Assembly (NCBI RefSeq): GCF_026242055.1
Contig: NZ_JAPJDL010000037.1
Span: forward strand, 1-64,000
DNA from: Lentzea sp. NEAU-D7
Lineage (GTDB): Bacteria; Actinomycetota; Actinomycetes; Mycobacteriales; Pseudonocardiaceae
Reading direction: 5' to 3'
DNA: 64,000 nucleotides
A program made the position numbers and the translations under genes. Shown here in pieces: positions 25,127-34,077 of the stretch (position 1 is the stretch's first letter; every line of letters starts with the position of its first letter). Below the pieces are notes generated by a model, which ran no database searches, was not told the origin of the DNA, and saw nothing but the letters and a program-made list of their open reading frames with translations.

Positions 25127-25420
25127 ATGTCCGGGTTCGGCGTTCAGTCCGGCGATTTGACCAAGGCTGCGGGGACGTACGAGGCAGAGGGATCGGCCCT
25201 GATCCAGATGAAGGCCGCGGCCGTGCCGGGTGTGGGAGCCGGGCAGGTCGGCCGCAAGTTCCAGGGCGTCGCCGCCGAGTACAAGGCCTGCTTCGACCTC
25301 TTCGGCCAGGACTTGGAGAAGTTCGGCAAGGAGGCGACCGGCATCGCCACCCGCCTGAAGGACGTCGCCAAGACGTACGAGTCGAACGAGGCGCAGACCT
25401 CGAGCCAGTTCAAGGGGTAA
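25127..25420 (+). CDS. EspC-like small type VII secretion substrate (second copy)
   Basis: A 97-aa helical protein of the EspC/DUF2580 type (SGFGVQSGDLTKAAGTYEAE near the start). A Tyr84-Glu-Ser-Asn-Glu88 sequence matches the YxxxE export signal near the C-terminus. ATG with GGGGAGG upstream. It ends six bases before the 914-aa WXG protein gene, mirroring the 6803/7132 pair on the other side of the ESX core. No Sec signal. Confidence 0.78.
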   Translation: MSGFGVQSGDLTKAAGTYEAEGSALIQMKAAAVPGVGAGQVGRKFQGVAAEYKACFDLFGQDLEKFGKEATGIATRLKDVAKTYESNEAQTSSQFKG

Positions 25421-25426
25421 CGAGTC

Positions 25427-28171
25427 GTGGCGGATCAGACCGAGATCAAGAAGCTCCTCGACGACCCGAACGTCACTCCGGAGACCAAGAAGCAGCTCGT
25501 GCGCGCCCTCGCCGGCGCCGGCGCTCCCCAGGAAGAGGTCGAGCGCTACGGCAAGGCGAACGGTGTCGACGTCCCGGACGACCCGAGCGTGGGCGACCAC
25601 GTGGTGGGCGTGGTCCTCGCGCCGCTGACGCTCGGCTTCAGCGAGGCCAACAACATCCGCAAGGAAGGCCAGCACGCGGCCTTCACGATGGAGGGCGAGG
25701 ACGCGGACGAGCTCGTCAAGAAGGCGGGCGAGGAACGCGAGCTCGGCGCCACCCAGAAGGTGCTGAACGAGCAGGGCGACGTGCCGAACAGCAACGTCCT
25801 GCTCGACGCCGGCGCCCCCGGGCTGCGCTTCTTCGAGAAGTTCGTCCCGATCTACCCGAAGGCCGCGCAGGCGTGCGGTCACGGTGGTGCCGCACCGGAC
25901 CTCCAGGGCGAGATCTACCGCAAGTACGACGAGGTCCGCGACATCGACTTCGCGAAGTTCCGCGAAGACGCCCACAAGCTCACCGAGAACGTCAAGAAGG
26001 CGGACGCGCACGACAACGCGCTGGGTGCCGCCTGGAACGGGCTCGGTTCCTGGGAGGGCGCGGCCGCGAAGGCCGCGGGCGAGTACCGGGCCAAGTTCGC
26101 CGGTGCCTCGAAGACGTTCGTGCAGCAGGCGGGCACGGCTCCCGGCGCGATCACCGCCGGCGTGACCAACATGCAGAAGCACGTCAAGGAGTTCGCGCAG
26201 CAGATCCACGACCAGTACTCGGAGAAGTGCGGCGGTCTGACGGTCGAGGAGGCCGAGACCGCGATCCGCCAGGCGAACGGCGACATCTTCGAGAACGACG
26301 CGGGCATCCTCGACGGACTCTCCGGCCTGCCCGGCTGGGTCGTCGGCGGCGTCGTGGGCGCTCTCACCGGCGGCATCCTGTCGGGCGTTCTCGCGGGCCT
26401 CGGCTGGGACTCCTGGGTCAAGGGCCGGCGGGAGTCCATCATCAACGAGGCCAAGCAGAAGCTGAAGGCGCTCTGCGAGGAGTTCGACGGCAAGAAGAAG
26501 GCGTTCGACGGCTACTGCCAGGCCGTGCAGGCCGGTGTCGACGCCGACTACAAGGCCATGTTCACGGGCCTGAAGAACGCGTTCCAGGACACGTTCGGCC
26601 CGATCGGCGACCCCCCTGCGTTCTCCGACCAGGGCGGCGGCCGTCAGAACGTCAACAACGGCGGCGGTGGTGGCGGCAGCCCGAGCGGTGGCGGCGGCCC
26701 CAGCGGTGGCGGTGGTCCGAGCGGCGGTGGCGGCGGTGGCACGCCGGAGATCCCGAAGCCCGAGAACCCGCTCGACAAGGACGGCGACGGCAAGCCGGAC
26801 GTCCCCGGTGACACCGACGGCGACGGCAAGCCCGACGACCTCGACGGCGACGGCAAGCCCGACGACCTCGACGGCGACGGCAAGCCCGACGAGCCGAAGC
26901 CCGAGGAGAAGCTGGAGACCGTCACGGTCACGGCCGGCGACAACACGATCAAGGTCACGGAGCCCGACTCGAACGGGCACGTGAAGATGACGATCGACAC
27001 GCCCAAGGGCGAGCCGAAGACCTACGACCTGGACTTCAGCAAGAACCCCGAGGCCGCCAAAGCCCTGATGGGGCAGAACGGCGCACAGGCCATCACCGCC
27101 ATGGCCAACCAGCTCACCGCGTCGAACCCGGCGGCGGGTGCGCAGACCCCCACCGCCGGTGGCGCGCCCGCCCCCGGCGCCACCCCCGCGCCCGGTGTCG
27201 GAGCGGCCCCGGCCGAGGGCCCGCTCGGTTCGGAGTCGAACCCGATCCCGGTCGAGGTCGGCGCGGACGGCAAGATCCACATCGAGCAGGACGGCGTCAA
27301 CTTCACCGCCGAGGTCGACACCGAGACCGGGCAGATCAACCTGACCGCGGACAACGGGGACGGCACGCCCGACAAGATCGGCGTGGGCTTCGGCGAGGAC
27401 GAGAACCCCGCCGCGCAGACCCCTGGTTCCGAGTCCGGTCCCGGTGGGGGTGGCTCCGGCGGCGACAGGCTGGAGGACGGTCTGCGCATCCCGGAGGCCG
27501 AGTTCCCCGAGCCCGTCACGACGCTGCCGGCCGAGGCGGACGTCCGGCCGATGCCGGCCGAGGCCGACTTCCAGCCGATGCCGGCGCCCGCCGGTGAGCA
27601 GGTCTGGAGCCCGCCGGGAGAGGCCGCGCCGAACGTGGCCGAGCGCTTCCAAGACTCGATGGCTCGCAGCTACATCGAGGACAACGGCATCATGCCGAGC
27701 GTCGGCGAGCCCAGGATCTCCGCGGAGAACCCGCAGTTCGCCCAGGCCTCCGACAGCACGACGACGTCCGGTGTCTCGTTCACCGGCGGCGGCGAGTCCG
27801 TGCTCGGCAGCTCGAACGCCGACAGCGCGTGGAACAGCCCGAGCTCGGGCGACAGCAACGGCGGCTCGTTCACCACGAACCCCTCCGAAGCGGGTCAGCC
27901 GGGAATGGCGAACCTGCCGTCCATGCAGGACGCGAGCGGCCAGGCACCGAGCGGTGCGGCTTCCGGCGGCATGATGGGTGGCGGCGGCATGATGGGCGGC
28001 GGCATGGCCGGCGCCGGAGCGGGCGGCCAGCAGGGCGGCGACTCCGAGCGAGGGGCCAGCCAGTGGCGCACCACGGGCACGTTGTTCGACGACGACAACA
28101 ACAACCCGTTGAGCGCCATGCAGACCACGCTGGGTGAAGACCGAGGGGAGGCCGCCAGCCCATGGCGATGA
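25427..28171 (+). CDS. Large WXG-type secretion substrate with Asp/Gly repeats
   Basis: A 914-aa protein. The N-terminal half is helical with a WEG turn near residue 208 (GSWEGAAAK). A hydrophobic Gly-rich hairpin lies at about 301-328. A Gly/Ser linker leads to Asp-rich DGDGKPD repeats at about 450-490, which look like calcium-binding thrombospondin-3/dockerin-type loops. The rest is Pro/Ala/Gly/Glu-rich, with a second small beta-like domain. It ends with MMGGG repeats and GGQQGGDSE, the motif also found in the 7132-8196 protein. GTG start. No Sec signal and no recognisable toxin domain. Likely exported by ESX; the repeats suggest folding in extracellular calcium. The function is unknown. 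Confidence 0.75.
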   Translation: MADQTEIKKLLDDPNVTPETKKQLVRALAGAGAPQEEVERYGKANGVDVPDDPSVGDHVVGVVLAPLTLGFSEANNIRKEGQHAAFTMEGEDADELVKKAGEERELGATQKVLNEQGDVPNSNVLLDAGAPGLRFFEKFVPIYPKAAQACGHGGAAPDLQGEIYRKYDEVRDIDFAKFREDAHKLTENVKKADAHDNALGAAWNGLGSWEGAAAKAAGEYRAKFAGASKTFVQQAGTAPGAITAGVTNMQKHVKEFAQQIHDQYSEKCGGLTVEEAETAIRQANGDIFENDAGILDGLSGLPGWVVGGVVGALTGGILSGVLAGLGWDSWVKGRRESIINEAKQKLKALCEEFDGKKKAFDGYCQAVQAGVDADYKAMFTGLKNAFQDTFGPIGDPPAFSDQGGGRQNVNNGGGGGGSPSGGGGPSGGGGPSGGGGGGTPEIPKPENPLDKDGDGKPDVPGDTDGDGKPDDLDGDGKPDDLDGDGKPDEPKPEEKLETVTVTAGDNTIKVTEPDSNGHVKMTIDTPKGEPKTYDLDFSKNPEAAKALMGQNGAQAITAMANQLTASNPAAGAQTPTAGGAPAPGATPAPGVGAAPAEGPLGSESNPIPVEVGADGKIHIEQDGVNFTAEVDTETGQINLTADNGDGTPDKIGVGFGEDENPAAQTPGSESGPGGGGSGGDRLEDGLRIPEAEFPEPVTTLPAEADVRPMPAEADFQPMPAPAGEQVWSPPGEAAPNVAERFQDSMARSYIEDNGIMPSVGEPRISAENPQFAQASDSTTTSGVSFTGGGESVLGSSNADSAWNSPSSGDSNGGSFTTNPSEAGQPGMANLPSMQDASGQAPSGAASGGMMGGGGMMGGGMAGAGAGGQQGGDSERGASQWRTTGTLFDDDNNNPLSAMQTTLGEDRGEAASPWR
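26775..26895 (+). repeat. In-gene tandem repeat coding DGDGKPD units
   Basis: A 27-bp unit coding for Asp-Gly-Asp-Gly-Lys-Pro-Asp-Asp-Leu is repeated nearly identically two to three times, preceded by diverged copies. The near identity at DNA level points to recent slippage or duplication. Confidence 0.8.
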
Positions 28172-28614
28172 TCGGGGAAGTGGACCCGCGCGTCCAGGCG
28201 TTGTTCGACGAGAACATCGCCAGGACCCGCCGTGCCACCGCGGAGGTCTCGGCGGAGCTCAAGGCGAGCCAGGACAAGGTGGCCGCCGACATCGCGGCTC
28301 GCGAGGAAAAGCACAAGCAGGACGTCGCGGCCGCTCAGAAGAGCGCCGAGAACCTCGTCGCGCAGGGCGAACGGCAGCAGTCGCGCAAGCCGCAGTGGGA
28401 GCGTCCCGAACGCGGCGCCGGTGAACTGGCGTTCGGCCCGGAGGACGACGACGGCGGCTACGCGCCCCCGCAGCAGCAGCAGCAGCAGCAGGCACCGATG
28501 GCGGCTCCTCCGCCTCCTCCGCCACCGCCGGTCGCGCCGCCACCCGCCCACCGGCGTCGTCCGGCGCCCGTGGACGACGATGACGACCTGAGCGGCCAGA
28601 CCTGGCTCAGCTGA
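28162..28614 (+). CDS. Charged coiled-coil protein with Gln/Pro-rich region, ESX substrate partner
   Basis: A 150-aa protein. Residues 1-75 are a long charged helix, followed by a poly-Gln and poly-Pro section and the C-terminus DDDDDLSGQTWLS. It overlaps the 914-aa gene by ten bases and has GGGAGG upstream; a second in-frame ATG at 28168 would give a classical ATGA overlap. Family not recognised. The acidic end is like that of the 20662-21051 product. Tight coupling to the substrate gene suggests a chaperone or anchor; inference only. Confidence 0.68.
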   Translation: MAMIGEVDPRVQALFDENIARTRRATAEVSAELKASQDKVAADIAAREEKHKQDVAAAQKSAENLVAQGERQQSRKPQWERPERGAGELAFGPEDDDGGYAPPQQQQQQQAPMAAPPPPPPPPVAPPPAHRRRPAPVDDDDDLSGQTWLS

Positions 28615-28620
28615 CCTGAC

Positions 28621-28657
28621 CTCCGGCCCCGCGTGCGATCCCGCACCGGGGCCGGAG
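28621..28657. terminator. Terminator of the second substrate operon
   Basis: An 11-bp GC stem (28621-28631 with 28647-28657) with a 15-nt loop, immediately after the stop at 28614 and just before the convergent hydrolase stop. It probably serves both directions. Confidence 0.7.
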
Positions 28658-28660
28658 TCG

Positions 28661-29488
28661 TCACCGCCGGGGCAGGGCTTCCCGCTGGAACACGAGGTTC
28701 GCGGACTTCAGGTCGCTGTCGAGCAGCTCGTCGTAGGTCCGGTCTCCGGTCAGCACGCGCAGCAGGAAGGCCGTCACGAACGCGCGTCCGAGCTTCTGCG
28801 CCCCTCGTTCGGAGCTGCCGTCCAGCATGAGCTCGCTCCAGTGCCGGCCCTCGGTGAAGCCGAGGTGCGAGGCCTTGGGCAGCAGCCGCAGTTGCACGGG
28901 ACCGCCCCACGCGGACGCGATGGCCTCGGCGTGGCCGACCGGGGGCGCGATGCGGTCCTCGCCCGCCGCGAGGTGCAGGCCGGGCGCGCGGACCTCGCGG
29001 GCCGCGTCCAGTGCCGACGGGCGCGTCTCCGTTGCGGCCAAAGTCACAACGGCCCGGACCCGGTCCGCAGAGGACGCTGCCAGCACGGCGGCGCCGCCAC
29101 CCATCGAGTGTCCGGCCAGCGCGAGCCGGGCGGGGTCGACGCTGATCTCCCCGGTGCCGAGCCGCACGCCGGTGCAGATGTCCAAAGTGGTCAGCAGGTT
29201 CGCCGCCAGCACCCGTGACGACAGCAGCGGGCCGCGTTCCACGGCCGGTGCCGCGGCGACCACGCCCCAGGAGGCCAGGTGCCGCAAAAGGCCGTGGTAG
29301 CGCCGTACGGGCTGCATCCAGCCGTGTCCGAACGCGACAGCGGGCAGACCGAGGCCCGACTGCGGTGTGAAGATCGCGCCCGGCAGGCCGACGAGCGCGA
29401 GGTCGCCGCGCAGCACGGGGTGCGGGCCGGGCCTGCTGAGCTGCTCGAGGGCCTGTTTCGCGGTCAGCGTGATCACGCGGCGAGCCAT
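28661..29488 (-). CDS. Alpha/beta hydrolase (dienelactone hydrolase / cutinase-like)
   Basis: A 275-aa alpha/beta hydrolase. Nucleophile elbow GHSMGG (Ser128), probable acid Asp178 (GEDRIAPP) and His208 (SHLGF); the oxyanion-side GHGW is at 54-57. There is no signal peptide, so it is cytosolic. The size and GHGW/GHSMGG pairing fit the chlorophyllase/PET-hydrolase-like group; the substrate is unknown. The ATG at 29488 is chosen because TACGGT lies seven bases upstream (29501-29496), consistent with a leaderless mRNA; an upstream in-frame ATG at 29524 would add 12 residues. Divergent from glmS. Confidence 0.85.
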   Translation of the reverse strand: MARRVITLTAKQALEQLSRPGPHPVLRGDLALVGLPGAIFTPQSGLGLPAVAFGHGWMQPVRRYHGLLRHLASWGVVAAAPAVERGPLLSSRVLAANLLTTLDICTGVRLGTGEISVDPARLALAGHSMGGGAAVLAASSADRVRAVVTLAATETRPSALDAAREVRAPGLHLAAGEDRIAPPVGHAEAIASAWGGPVQLRLLPKASHLGFTEGRHWSELMLDGSSERGAQKLGRAFVTAFLLRVLTGDRTYDELLDSDLKSANLVFQREALPRR

Positions 29489-29609
29489 GTGGTGAACCGT
29501 AGTCGATCCTGTCGTCCGCACCACATCCGAGATTGGTCTACACCACCCGTGCGTTTGACCAGCGCAAACGGAGCACTCTCACTCATTAGGGTTAGCGGCG
29601 TGGTCTAGC

Positions 29610-29615
29610 TAGTCT
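29610..29615 (+). promoter_or_regulatory. Candidate leaderless glmS -10 box
   Basis: TAGTCT is followed by seven bases and the GTG start of glmS, and no Shine-Dalgarno sequence is present. Transcription would begin at or one base before the start codon. Confidence 0.4.
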
Positions 29616-29622
29616 GTTTCCC

Positions 29623-31482
29623 GTGTGCGGAATCGTGGGATACGTGGGTCACCAGTCGGCGCTCGACGTCGTGCTGGACGGGCTGAGGCGCCTCGAGTAC
29701 CGGGGTTACGACTCAGCGGGCGTCGCGGTCGTGACAGGCGACGACCTCGCCGTCGAACGCAAGGCCGGACGGCTGCAGAACCTGGAGACGAGGCTCGACG
29801 AGGTCGGCCGCGACAACTTCGCGGGCACCGTCGGCATGGGCCACACCCGATGGGCGACGCACGGCGCGCCGATCGACCGGAACTCGCACCCGCACCGCGA
29901 CACGACCAACCGTGTCGCGGTGGTGCACAACGGCATCATCGAGAACTTCCTCGCCCTGCGCGCCGAGCTCGAAGGCCTCGGCGTCGAGATGGCGTCCGAC
30001 ACCGACACCGAGACGGTCGCGCACCTCGTGGCGTTCGCCTACGCCGAGGGCGACACGAAGGGCGACCTGCCCGCCAGCGTGCGCAAGATCGCCCGCCGGC
30101 TCGAGGGCGCGTTCACTCTCGTGATCACGCACGCCGACGAGCCCGACCAGGTCGTCGCCGCGCGCCGCAACTCTCCGCTGGTCGTCGGCGTGGGCGAGAA
30201 CGAGTACTTCGTCGCGAGCGACGTGGCCGCGTTCATCGCGCACACCAAGGAAGCCGTCGAGCTGGGCCAGGACCAGATGGTCGTGCTGACCCGCGACGGG
30301 TACGAGGTCACCGACTTCGACGGCGAGGTCGCCGAGGCCAAGCCGTTCACGGTCAACTGGGACCTCAGCGCCGCCGAGAAGGGCGGCCACGAGTACTTCA
30401 TGCTCAAGGAGATCGAGGAGCAGCCGGAGGCGCTGGCGAACACGCTGCGCGGCCACTTCGCGAACGGCCGGATCGTCCTCGACGAGCAGCGCCTCTCCGA
30501 CCAGGACCTGCGCGACGTCGACAAGGTCTTCGTCATCGCCTGCGGCAGCGCGTACCACTCCGGTCTCGTCGCGAAGTACGCGATCGAGCACTGGACCCGC
30601 CTGCCCGTCGAGGTCGAGCTGGCCTCCGAGTTCCGCTACCGCGACCCGGTGCTCGACCGCGACACGCTCGTCGTCGCCGTCTCGCAGTCCGGAGAGACCG
30701 CGGACACGCTGGAGGCCGTGCGCCACGCCCGCGCGCAGAAGGCCCGCGTCCTGGCCGTCTGCAACACCAACGGCGCGCAGATCCCGCGCGAGTCCGACGC
30801 CGTGCTCTACACGCACGCCGGCCCGGAGATCGGTGTCGCGTCGACGAAGGCGTTCCTCGCCCAGATCGCCGCGAACTACCTGGTGGGCCTGGCCCTGGCG
30901 CAGGCCCGCGGCACCAAGTACCCGGACGAGGTCGCCCGCGAGTTCCACGAGCTGGAGGCCATGCCCGAGGCCGTGCAGCGGGTGCTCGCCACGAGCGAGC
31001 AGGTCCGTGCCCTGGGCCGTGAGCTCGCCGACTCGAAGGCGGTGCTGTTCCTCGGCCGCCACGTCGGCTACCCGGTGGCCCTGGAAGGCGCGCTCAAGCT
31101 CAAGGAGCTCGCCTACATGCACGCCGAGGGCTTCGCGGCGGGCGAGCTCAAGCACGGCCCGATCGCGCTGATCGAGCAGGATCTGCCGGTCGTCGTGGTC
31201 ATGCCGTCGCCGAAGGGCCGCGCCGTCCTGCACTCGAAGCTGGTGTCGAACATCAGCGAGATCCAGGCCCGTGGCGCCCGCACGATCGTGATCGCGGAGG
31301 AGGGCGACGAGACGGTGCGCCCGTTCGCCGACCACCTGATCGAGATCCCGGCCGTCCCGACGCTGCTGCAGCCGCTCATCTCGACGGTGCCGTTGCAGAT
31401 CCTCGCGGCCGAGATCGCGTCCGCCCGCGGCTACGACGTGGACAAGCCTCGCAACCTGGCGAAGTCCGTTACCGTCGAGTGA
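29623..31482 (+). CDS. glmS: Glutamine--fructose-6-phosphate aminotransferase
   Basis: A 619-aa enzyme for the first step of UDP-GlcNAc synthesis. The class II amidotransferase domain starts at Cys2 (MCGIVGYVG), which becomes the N-terminal nucleophile, and runs to about 240. Two SIS sugar-isomerase domains follow (CGSAYHSG; SQSGETADT; the later SIS motif with FLGRHVGYP), ending with the conserved KSVTVE. The GTG start matches the invariant Cys at position 2. No glmS ribozyme is visible upstream, as expected outside Firmicutes. The nnrD and alr genes follow on the same strand. Confidence 0.97.
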   Translation: MCGIVGYVGHQSALDVVLDGLRRLEYRGYDSAGVAVVTGDDLAVERKAGRLQNLETRLDEVGRDNFAGTVGMGHTRWATHGAPIDRNSHPHRDTTNRVAVVHNGIIENFLALRAELEGLGVEMASDTDTETVAHLVAFAYAEGDTKGDLPASVRKIARRLEGAFTLVITHADEPDQVVAARRNSPLVVGVGENEYFVASDVAAFIAHTKEAVELGQDQMVVLTRDGYEVTDFDGEVAEAKPFTVNWDLSAAEKGGHEYFMLKEIEEQPEALANTLRGHFANGRIVLDEQRLSDQDLRDVDKVFVIACGSAYHSGLVAKYAIEHWTRLPVEVELASEFRYRDPVLDRDTLVVAVSQSGETADTLEAVRHARAQKARVLAVCNTNGAQIPRESDAVLYTHAGPEIGVASTKAFLAQIAANYLVGLALAQARGTKYPDEVAREFHELEAMPEAVQRVLATSEQVRALGRELADSKAVLFLGRHVGYPVALEGALKLKELAYMHAEGFAAGELKHGPIALIEQDLPVVVVMPSPKGRAVLHSKLVSNISEIQARGARTIVIAEEGDETVRPFADHLIEIPAVPTLLQPLISTVPLQILAAEIASARGYDVDKPRNLAKSVTVE

Positions 31483-31510
31483 AGTTGACCCCGAAGGGCT
31501 AAGGGGAGTT

Positions 31511-32941
31511 GTGAGGGGCGTCTGGCACACCGAGCGCGTCAAGTCCGCTGAAGAGGAGCTCATGGCGGTCGTCCCGCCGGGCTCGTTGATGCGCAAGGCC
31601 GCGTTCGGGGTGGCCACCCACGCCCTCAGGCTCCTGAAGGGCCGCCGCCGTGTGACGTTGCTCGTGGGTGCGGGCAACAACGGCGGCGACGCCCTGTGGG
31701 CCGGGTACTTCCTGCGCCGCCGCGGGGTCGCGGTGTCCGCGGTCCTGCTCGACCCGGCCAAGGCCCACGCCGAAGGCCTCGCCGCCTTCCGCGGGGCCGG
31801 TGGCCGGATCACCGACGAGGTGGGCACCCCCGACCTCGTGGTCGACGGCATCGTCGGCCTGTCCGCACGCGGCCCGCTGCGCCCGGCCGCCGCCGCCCTG
31901 GTCGAGGGCGTGCGGGCCCCGATCCTCGCGGTGGACCTGCCGTCCGGCATCGACCCGGACACCGGCGAGATCGCCGGCCCGCACGTGAAAGCCCACACCA
32001 CCGTCACGTTCGGCTGCCTGAAGCCGGTGCACGCGCTGGCCGACTGCGGCGAGGTGCACCTGGTCGACATCGGCCTCCGGCCGGCGGATCCCGACTTCGT
32101 GCTGCTCGACCGCGAGGACATCGCCTGGCCGGTGCCGGGCCCGTCCGACGACAAGTACACCCAGGGCGTCACGGGAGTGGCGGCCGGCAGCGCCACCTAT
32201 CCCGGAGCCGCCGTGCTGTCCACCGGCGCCGCCGTGCTCGCGACCTCGGGCATGGTCCGCTACGCCGGTCCGGCCGCCGACGCGATCCGCGCCCGCTGGC
32301 CCGAGACGATCTGCACCGGTTCGATCACCGACGCCGGCCGCGTCCAGGCCTGGGTCGTCGGCCCCGGCATGGGCACCGGCAGCTCGTCCGCGGAGGTGCT
32401 GCGGTTCGTGCTGGACGCCGGTGTGCCGGTGGTCGCCGACGCGGACGCCATCACGCTGCTCGCCTCGGTCCCGTCGCTCTGGGACGCCCGCGACCCCGAC
32501 GCCGCACTGGTGCTGACCCCGCACGACCGCGAGTTCGAACGCCTGGCGGGCCCGGTCGGCGCGGACCGCGTCGCGGCGGCCAGGAAGGCCGCGCAGCGGT
32601 TCAACGCCGTGGTGCTGCTCAAGGGCCACCGGACCGTCGTGGCGGCGCCGGACGGGCGGGCGCTGGTCAACTCGGCCACGTCGTCCTGGCCCGCGACGGC
32701 CGGATCGGGCGACGTCCTGTCGGGGATCATCGGCGCGCTGCTGGCCGGTGGGGTCGACCCGTTCCTGGCGGCGGGGTACGCGGCGCACGCGCACGTGCTG
32801 GCCGCCGAACTGGGGGCGAACGGTGCTCCGGTGCCCGCGTCGGGGCTGATGAACGCGATCCCGGACGCGATCCGGACGATCTTGTCGGTGCCGTCTGGGA
32901 GAATTGAGCCAGGGGACCCCCTGGAGGGGACCCTTGCGTGA
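31511..32941 (+). CDS. nnrD: Bifunctional NAD(P)HX epimerase / ADP-dependent dehydratase
   Basis: A 476-aa repair enzyme for hydrated NADH/NADPH. The N-terminal YjeF epimerase domain (1-210) has GAGNNGGD and the DLPSGID motif. The C-terminal YjeF_C kinase-like dehydratase domain has VVGPGMG, LTPHDREF and the active-site GSGDVLSG. GTG start with GGGGAG upstream. Located between glmS and alr as in mycobacteria (Rv3433c). The last bases overlap a palindromic operator-like element before alr. Confidence 0.94.
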   Translation: MRGVWHTERVKSAEEELMAVVPPGSLMRKAAFGVATHALRLLKGRRRVTLLVGAGNNGGDALWAGYFLRRRGVAVSAVLLDPAKAHAEGLAAFRGAGGRITDEVGTPDLVVDGIVGLSARGPLRPAAAALVEGVRAPILAVDLPSGIDPDTGEIAGPHVKAHTTVTFGCLKPVHALADCGEVHLVDIGLRPADPDFVLLDREDIAWPVPGPSDDKYTQGVTGVAAGSATYPGAAVLSTGAAVLATSGMVRYAGPAADAIRARWPETICTGSITDAGRVQAWVVGPGMGTGSSSAEVLRFVLDAGVPVVADADAITLLASVPSLWDARDPDAALVLTPHDREFERLAGPVGADRVAAARKAAQRFNAVVLLKGHRTVVAAPDGRALVNSATSSWPATAGSGDVLSGIIGALLAGGVDPFLAAGYAAHAHVLAAELGANGAPVPASGLMNAIPDAIRTILSVPSGRIEPGDPLEGTLA

Positions 32942-32953
32942 GCGCTCGCTCAC
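32938..32953. promoter_or_regulatory. Operator-like palindrome between nnrD and alr
   Basis: GTGAGCG, two bases, CGCTCAC form a perfect 7+7 palindrome across the nnrD stop, 39 bases before alr. Short palindromes of this form are typical binding sites for TetR-family repressors; the protein is not identifiable here. Confidence 0.45.
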
Positions 32954-32991
32954 ACTCCTGAGCTGCGTGCTCATGGCACGATGAACAGGTT

Positions 32992-34077
32992 ATGGCCCGT
33001 TCAGAAGTTGTCGTCGACCTAGGCGCGCTGCGGCACAACGTCGCCCTGCTCGCCGGTCTCGCGCCGTCCGCCGACACCATGGCCGTCGTCAAGGCGGACG
33101 GGTACGGGCACGGCGCGGTGCAGGTCGCCCGCGCCGCTCTCGAAGCGGGCGCCACCTGGCTCGGCTCGTGCTCGACGCAGGAAGCCCTCGCGTTGAGGAC
33201 GGCGGGCATCCAGGCCCCGGTCCTGGCCTGGCTCGACGCTCCGGGCGAGGACCTGGCGGCCGGTCTCGCGGCCGACGTGGACATGTCCGTGTCGTCGCTG
33301 TCCGACCTGCGCCGCGTCGAGCAGGCCGCGCTGGAGGCCGACGCGCGGCCGCGGCTCCACCTCAAGATCGACACCGGGCTGAGCCGCAACGGCTGCCAGC
33401 CCCACGACTGGCCGGAGCTCGTCGAGGCCGCGAAGAAGCACGAGGTCGTGGCCATCTGGTCGCACCTCGCGTCCGCGGACGTGATCGGCGACCCGTCCAT
33501 CGACCTGCAGGCCAAGCGGTTCGACGACGCCTACGAGGTCGCCACCGCCGCCGGTCTCGACCCGAAACGGCACATCGCCAACTCGGCGGCCCTGCTGACC
33601 AGGCCCGATCTGCACTTCGACATGGTCAGGCCCGGCATCGCGATCTACGGGCTGAACCCGGTGCCGACCGATCACGACCTCAGGCCGGTCATGAGCTTCC
33701 GGTCGCACGTGGCGCTCACGAAACGTATCCCCGCCGGGGAGTCCGTCTCCTACGGGATGACATGGACAGCGCGGACCGACACGACGCTGGCACTGGTGCC
33801 GGCGGGGTATGCGGACGGTGTCCCGAGGGCGCTCTCCGGCCGGATGGAGGTGCTCCTGGAGGGGAGGCGCCGCCCGGTGGTCGGCCGTGTCTGCATGGAC
33901 CAGGTCGTCGTGGACTGCGGGGACGACGAGATCGCGGAGGGTGCCGAGGTCGTCCTGTTCGGCGACGGGAGCCGGGGCGAGCCGACGGCGACGGAGTGGG
34001 CGGAGCTGACCGGGACGATCGACTACGAGATCGTCTGCGGGATGTACCGGCCGCGGGTGCGGAGGATCTACACGTGA
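32992..34077 (+). CDS. alr: Alanine racemase
   Basis: A 361-aa fold-type III PLP enzyme interconverting L- and D-alanine for peptidoglycan. The PLP lysine is Lys34 in VVKADGYGHG; the catalytic Tyr lies in VSYGMTW and the C-terminal GRVCMDQ motif is present. The length is near the family norm. ATG start with only a weak AGG upstream. The downstream hydrolase starts inside its stop codon (GTGA). Confidence 0.96.
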   Translation: MARSEVVVDLGALRHNVALLAGLAPSADTMAVVKADGYGHGAVQVARAALEAGATWLGSCSTQEALALRTAGIQAPVLAWLDAPGEDLAAGLAADVDMSVSSLSDLRRVEQAALEADARPRLHLKIDTGLSRNGCQPHDWPELVEAAKKHEVVAIWSHLASADVIGDPSIDLQAKRFDDAYEVATAAGLDPKRHIANSAALLTRPDLHFDMVRPGIAIYGLNPVPTDHDLRPVMSFRSHVALTKRIPAGESVSYGMTWTARTDTTLALVPAGYADGVPRALSGRMEVLLEGRRRPVVGRVCMDQVVVDCGDDEIAEGAEVVLFGDGSRGEPTATEWAELTGTIDYEIVCGMYRPRVRRIYT

